17,813 nt of DNA, from NCBI GenBank assembly GCA_023433265.1, contig JAEZDR010000090.1:1-17813 (forward strand), written 5' to 3'. Of this stretch, positions 15,525-17,813 are shown piece after piece (the first letter of the stretch is position 1; every line of letters begins with the position of its first letter). The notes beneath the pieces were generated by a model. It searched no databases, was not told where the DNA came from, and saw only the letters and a list, made by a program, of their open reading frames with translations. This DNA comes from Bacteroidota bacterium (lineage in GTDB: Bacteria > Bacteroidota > Bacteroidia > Chitinophagales > Chitinophagaceae). The position numbers and the translations under genes were made by a program.

Positions 15525-16213
15525 TCATAGCAGCACTCCTGTTATTTTGCTTAAATGGCTATGGCCAACGGGAGCAACATCGTGCGCACCATGATGACCT
15601 ATCTTATTATTTTGGAATGAGTGTGGCGTACAATTATTCTTATTTACACGCGACCAAGCATGTTACCTTTATTAATAATGATAGCATTGCATCTGTCAAT
15701 CCCAGTGGAAGCGGGGGAGTTGCGTTAGGCCTTCATGCAACGGCCAAATTGACCGAGAGGTTGCAGGTGAGGTTTCATCCCCAGTTGATAATTGGTGGGT
15801 CCAAGTTGTTTACCTATGTACTAAAGTATCCGCAACCCGGCGAAAAAACCGTAGAAGAGAAAAAGTTGCCCAGTACTATTGTATCACTACCCATACAGTT
15901 TAAATTTAATTCTGATCGCATTCATAATTTCAGGGTTTACATGATGGGAGGCCTGAAGTATGACATTGACCTTGCAAGTAATTCCAATGCACGCAATGCA
16001 GAGAACCTGGTTAAGTTGAAGCAGTCTGATTTTGGTGTGGATGTGGGGATAGGGTTTAATATTTTCATGGCTTTTGTAACTGTTTCGCCGGAAATAAAAT
16101 TTAGCACCGGGCTTACTAACATTCACGCCCGCGATCCAAAACTTAAATATTCGAATGTGTTGGATAAGCTGCAAAGCAGGATGATTACCCTGTCATTAAT
16201 ATTGGAAGATTAG
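15497..16213 (+). CDS. porT: PorT-like outer-membrane beta-barrel protein of the type IX secretion system
   Basis: This 238-residue protein has a long hydrophobic signal peptide (about 1-23, ending GYG before QRE), then a His-rich segment (27-32) and about eight amphipathic strands, e.g. SYYFGMSVAYNYSYL and LQVRFHPQLIIGG. Together with KLPSTIVSLPIQFKFNSDR and the closing DFGVDVGIGFNIFM/SPEIKFSTGLTN strands, this matches the PorT/SprT family of membrane proteins needed for type IX secretion and gliding in Bacteroidota. The assignment rests on that pattern and on its known adjacency to ubiE in the phylum (recalled). The ATG at 15497 lies inside ubiE, 28 nt before its stop, and no other start precedes the signal peptide. 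No other type IX genes are in the window. Confidence 0.8.
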   Translation: MLYLLRLQIIIAALLLFCLNGYGQREQHRAHHDDLSYYFGMSVAYNYSYLHATKHVTFINNDSIASVNPSGSGGVALGLHATAKLTERLQVRFHPQLIIGGSKLFTYVLKYPQPGEKTVEEKKLPSTIVSLPIQFKFNSDRIHNFRVYMMGGLKYDIDLASNSNARNAENLVKLKQSDFGVDVGIGFNIFMAFVTVSPEIKFSTGLTNIHARDPKLKYSNVLDKLQSRMITLSLILED

Positions 16214-16239
16214 ATAGGAATAGCTGCTATTAAAATAAA

Positions 16240-16271
16240 AAAAATCCTGTCTCGTTAAAGACAGGATTTTT
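16240..16271. terminator. Bidirectional intrinsic terminator between porT and dnaA
   Basis: Arms AAAAATCCTGTCT (16240-16252) and AGACAGGATTTTT (16259-16271) pair perfectly over 13 bp around a CGTTAA loop. On the minus strand the T run extends to eight bases. It terminates both the ubiE-porT message and the convergent dnaA message. Confidence 0.92.
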
Positions 16272-16294
16272 GTTTGTGGGGCTGATAGGAAATT

Positions 16295-17725
16295 TTACAT
16301 CGCAGCAAGTTGGACTTTCTGTGTCAGTTCCATTACGTTTTCCCTGAAGATGGTGTCCGTGTCCATGAGGTCCTTCACTGTTTGGCAACTATGAATTACC
16401 GTGGTGTGATCGCGGCCGCCAAAATGTTCACCAATGGTTTTTAGCGAATTCTTTGTAAATGCCTTAGCCAGGTACATTGTGATTTGCCTTGCCTGCACAA
16501 TTTCACGCTTCCTGGTTTTTTGCAGCAACTTATCGTATGAAACATCGAAATATTCGCATACCATTTTTTGTATGGCATCGATAGTTATTTCTTTACTGCT
16601 GGTCTTTACAAAGTTCCGAAGAACGCGCTTAGCTAGATCAAGATCATTTTCTCTTTTGTTGAGAGATGATTGAGCAAGCAATGATATGAGCGCACCTTCC
16701 AGTTCCCTAACGTTGGTACTAATGTTATAGGCAACATATTTCACAACTTCATTAGGCATGTTAAGGCCATCGTTGCGCATTTTTTTCTCAAGAATTTCAA
16801 TTCTTGTTTCGTAGTCTGGCATTTGGAGATCGGCGCTTAATCCCCAGCGGAAACGGCTAAGCAATCTTTCCTGCATACCATCAAGGTCTTTAGGAGCCTT
16901 GTCTGATGTTAACACCAACTGCTTACCACTTTGGTGAAGGTGGTTGAAGATGGCAAAGAATGCATCCTGGGATTTTTCAGCCCTGGCGAAGAATTGAACG
17001 TCATCAATGATGAGCACATCAATGAGTTGGTAAAAGTGGATAAAGTCGTTGATCGCGTTGTTCCTGCTGTGATCCTGGAACTGATTAATGAATTTCTCGC
17101 TGCTTACATAAAGCACCACTTTGTTTGGATGAAGACGCTTTACCTCGTTACCAATGCTTTGGACAAGGTGCGTTTTACCAAGACCCACACCACTGTAAAC
17201 AACGAGCGGGTTGAATGAACTTGCACCCGGTTTTTCTGCTACCGTTTTGCCGGCTCTCCTGGCTACGCGATTACAATCACCTTCTATAAAAGAGTCGAAT
17301 GTATAGATAGGATTAAGCTGGGGGTCAATCTGCATCTTTTTAAGACCAGGAATGACGAACGGATTCTTAACAGGGTTATTTATCACGAGCGGGAAGTCCA
17401 TTTCATTGTTAGCGTAAATTTTGTTGTTGCTTCCAAGGATGTCCATCGAACCACTTCTTCCTTTGTTGCCACTATCAACCATAATTCTGTATTCCAACCT
17501 GGCTTCTTTACCGAGTTCTCTTTTCAGGGTCTTAGCAAGCAGGTTTACATAGTGCTCTTCAAGGTATTCGAAAAAGAATTGACTGGGAACCTGGATCATC
17601 AAAATGTTTTCTTTCAATTCAACAGGTTTGATCGGTTCGAACCATGTTTTGAAATGTTGCCACTCAACAATGTCTTTAATTATTGCCAGGCAATTATTCC
17701 AAACAGATTCGGCAGTTTTAGACAT
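16295..17725 (-). CDS. dnaA: Chromosomal replication initiator protein DnaA
   Basis: This 476-residue AAA+ ATPase binds DnaA boxes at oriC, melts the origin and loads the helicase. All four domains are visible: the helicase/DnaD-interaction domain I (about 1-82, VWNNCL through EYRIM), a short variable linker II (about 83-135), the AAA+ domain III (about 136-370), and the DNA-binding domain IV (about 375-476). Domain III has Walker A GVGLGKT (179-185), Walker B LIIDD (238-242), the arginine-finger region RLLSRF (287-292) and the sensor 2 segment NVRELEGAL (338-346). Domain IV holds the DnaA signature GGRDHTTVIHSCQTV (436-450). The ATG at 17725 gives a standard N-terminus. dnaN and recF are not adjacent on the visible side. 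Confidence 0.97.
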   Translation of the reverse strand: MSKTAESVWNNCLAIIKDIVEWQHFKTWFEPIKPVELKENILMIQVPSQFFFEYLEEHYVNLLAKTLKRELGKEARLEYRIMVDSGNKGRSGSMDILGSNNKIYANNEMDFPLVINNPVKNPFVIPGLKKMQIDPQLNPIYTFDSFIEGDCNRVARRAGKTVAEKPGASSFNPLVVYSGVGLGKTHLVQSIGNEVKRLHPNKVVLYVSSEKFINQFQDHSRNNAINDFIHFYQLIDVLIIDDVQFFARAEKSQDAFFAIFNHLHQSGKQLVLTSDKAPKDLDGMQERLLSRFRWGLSADLQMPDYETRIEILEKKMRNDGLNMPNEVVKYVAYNISTNVRELEGALISLLAQSSLNKRENDLDLAKRVLRNFVKTSSKEITIDAIQKMVCEYFDVSYDKLLQKTRKREIVQARQITMYLAKAFTKNSLKTIGEHFGGRDHTTVIHSCQTVKDLMDTDTIFRENVMELTQKVQLAAM

Positions 17726-17813
17726 ATGGGAGATCTGAGGTTTTATGGGTTAAAGTTTTTTGGTTATTTGTTGAGAAAGTCTTAATAACTTCTGGTTTTT
17801 CTCCTTCTTGCTC
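17726..17813. other. Region upstream of dnaA, running to the window end
   Basis: These 88 AT-rich bases hold the dnaA leader and probably its promoter. I find no TAnnTTTG match on the dnaA strand, no TTATNCACA DnaA box, and no further gene. Confidence 0.5.

Noticed and set aside
17552..17785. Plus-strand open frame across the dnaA start
   Set aside because: It mirrors the dnaA coding strand, and its translation has no recognisable features.

Overview
The window looks like an ordinary chromosomal segment of a Bacteroidota bacterium, most likely in or near the Chitinophagaceae (the family is a guess from protein style, not a computed placement). The reasons are a PorT-like type IX secretion protein directly after a UbiE/MenG methyltransferase, several small outer-membrane beta-barrel proteins with 'AQ'-type signal-peptide ends, start codons without strong Shine-Dalgarno sequences, and sites resembling the Bacteroidota promoter (TTTG, about 19-21 bases, TAnnTTTG). 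No mobile element, CRISPR array, rRNA or tRNA is visible.

Layout. (1) Bases 3-1412, plus strand: the C-terminal part of a RecQ-family helicase whose start lies outside the window, followed by a terminator-like hairpin. (2) 1520-4968, plus: two secreted M16 (insulinase-like) proteins, one with the full zinc site and one that has lost it, the second carrying an extra C-terminal domain; a perfect 12-bp terminator follows. (3) 9485-5077, minus: a sodium:solute symporter, an O-methyltransferase, a secreted glucosaminidase with two LysM-like repeats, a hypoxanthine phosphoribosyltransferase and a beta-barrel protein. The first three are overlapping or 4 nt apart. (4) 9571-10110, plus: a LOG-family nucleotide hydrolase whose 3' end overlaps that of the next, convergent gene. 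(5) 12125-10088, minus: an FAD-linked 2-hydroxyacid dehydrogenase (GTG start) and a beta-barrel protein, 4 nt apart. (6) 12126-12497: the only long gap, with a perfect TAnnTTTG element, two hairpins and one small unsupported ORF. (7) 12498-14306, plus: TypA/BipA GTPase, followed by a 14-bp terminator. (8) A small cupin (minus) divergent from menG-porT (plus), which overlap by 28 nt. (9) 17725-16295, minus: complete dnaA, separated from porT by a 13-bp bidirectional terminator.

How the genes work together. Most are housekeeping genes: DNA replication and repair (dnaA, recQ), ribosome-associated stress GTPase (typA), purine salvage (hpt), menaquinone synthesis (menG). The rest concern the cell envelope: the M16 pair, the muramidase, three beta-barrel proteins and PorT. 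I see no convincing previously undescribed multi-gene system. The observations most worth checking are the M16 active/inactive pair with its fused lipoprotein-sorting-like domain, the zinc-site placement in the RecQ fragment, and the structured typA upstream gap, where a small RNA or small peptide is possible but unproven.
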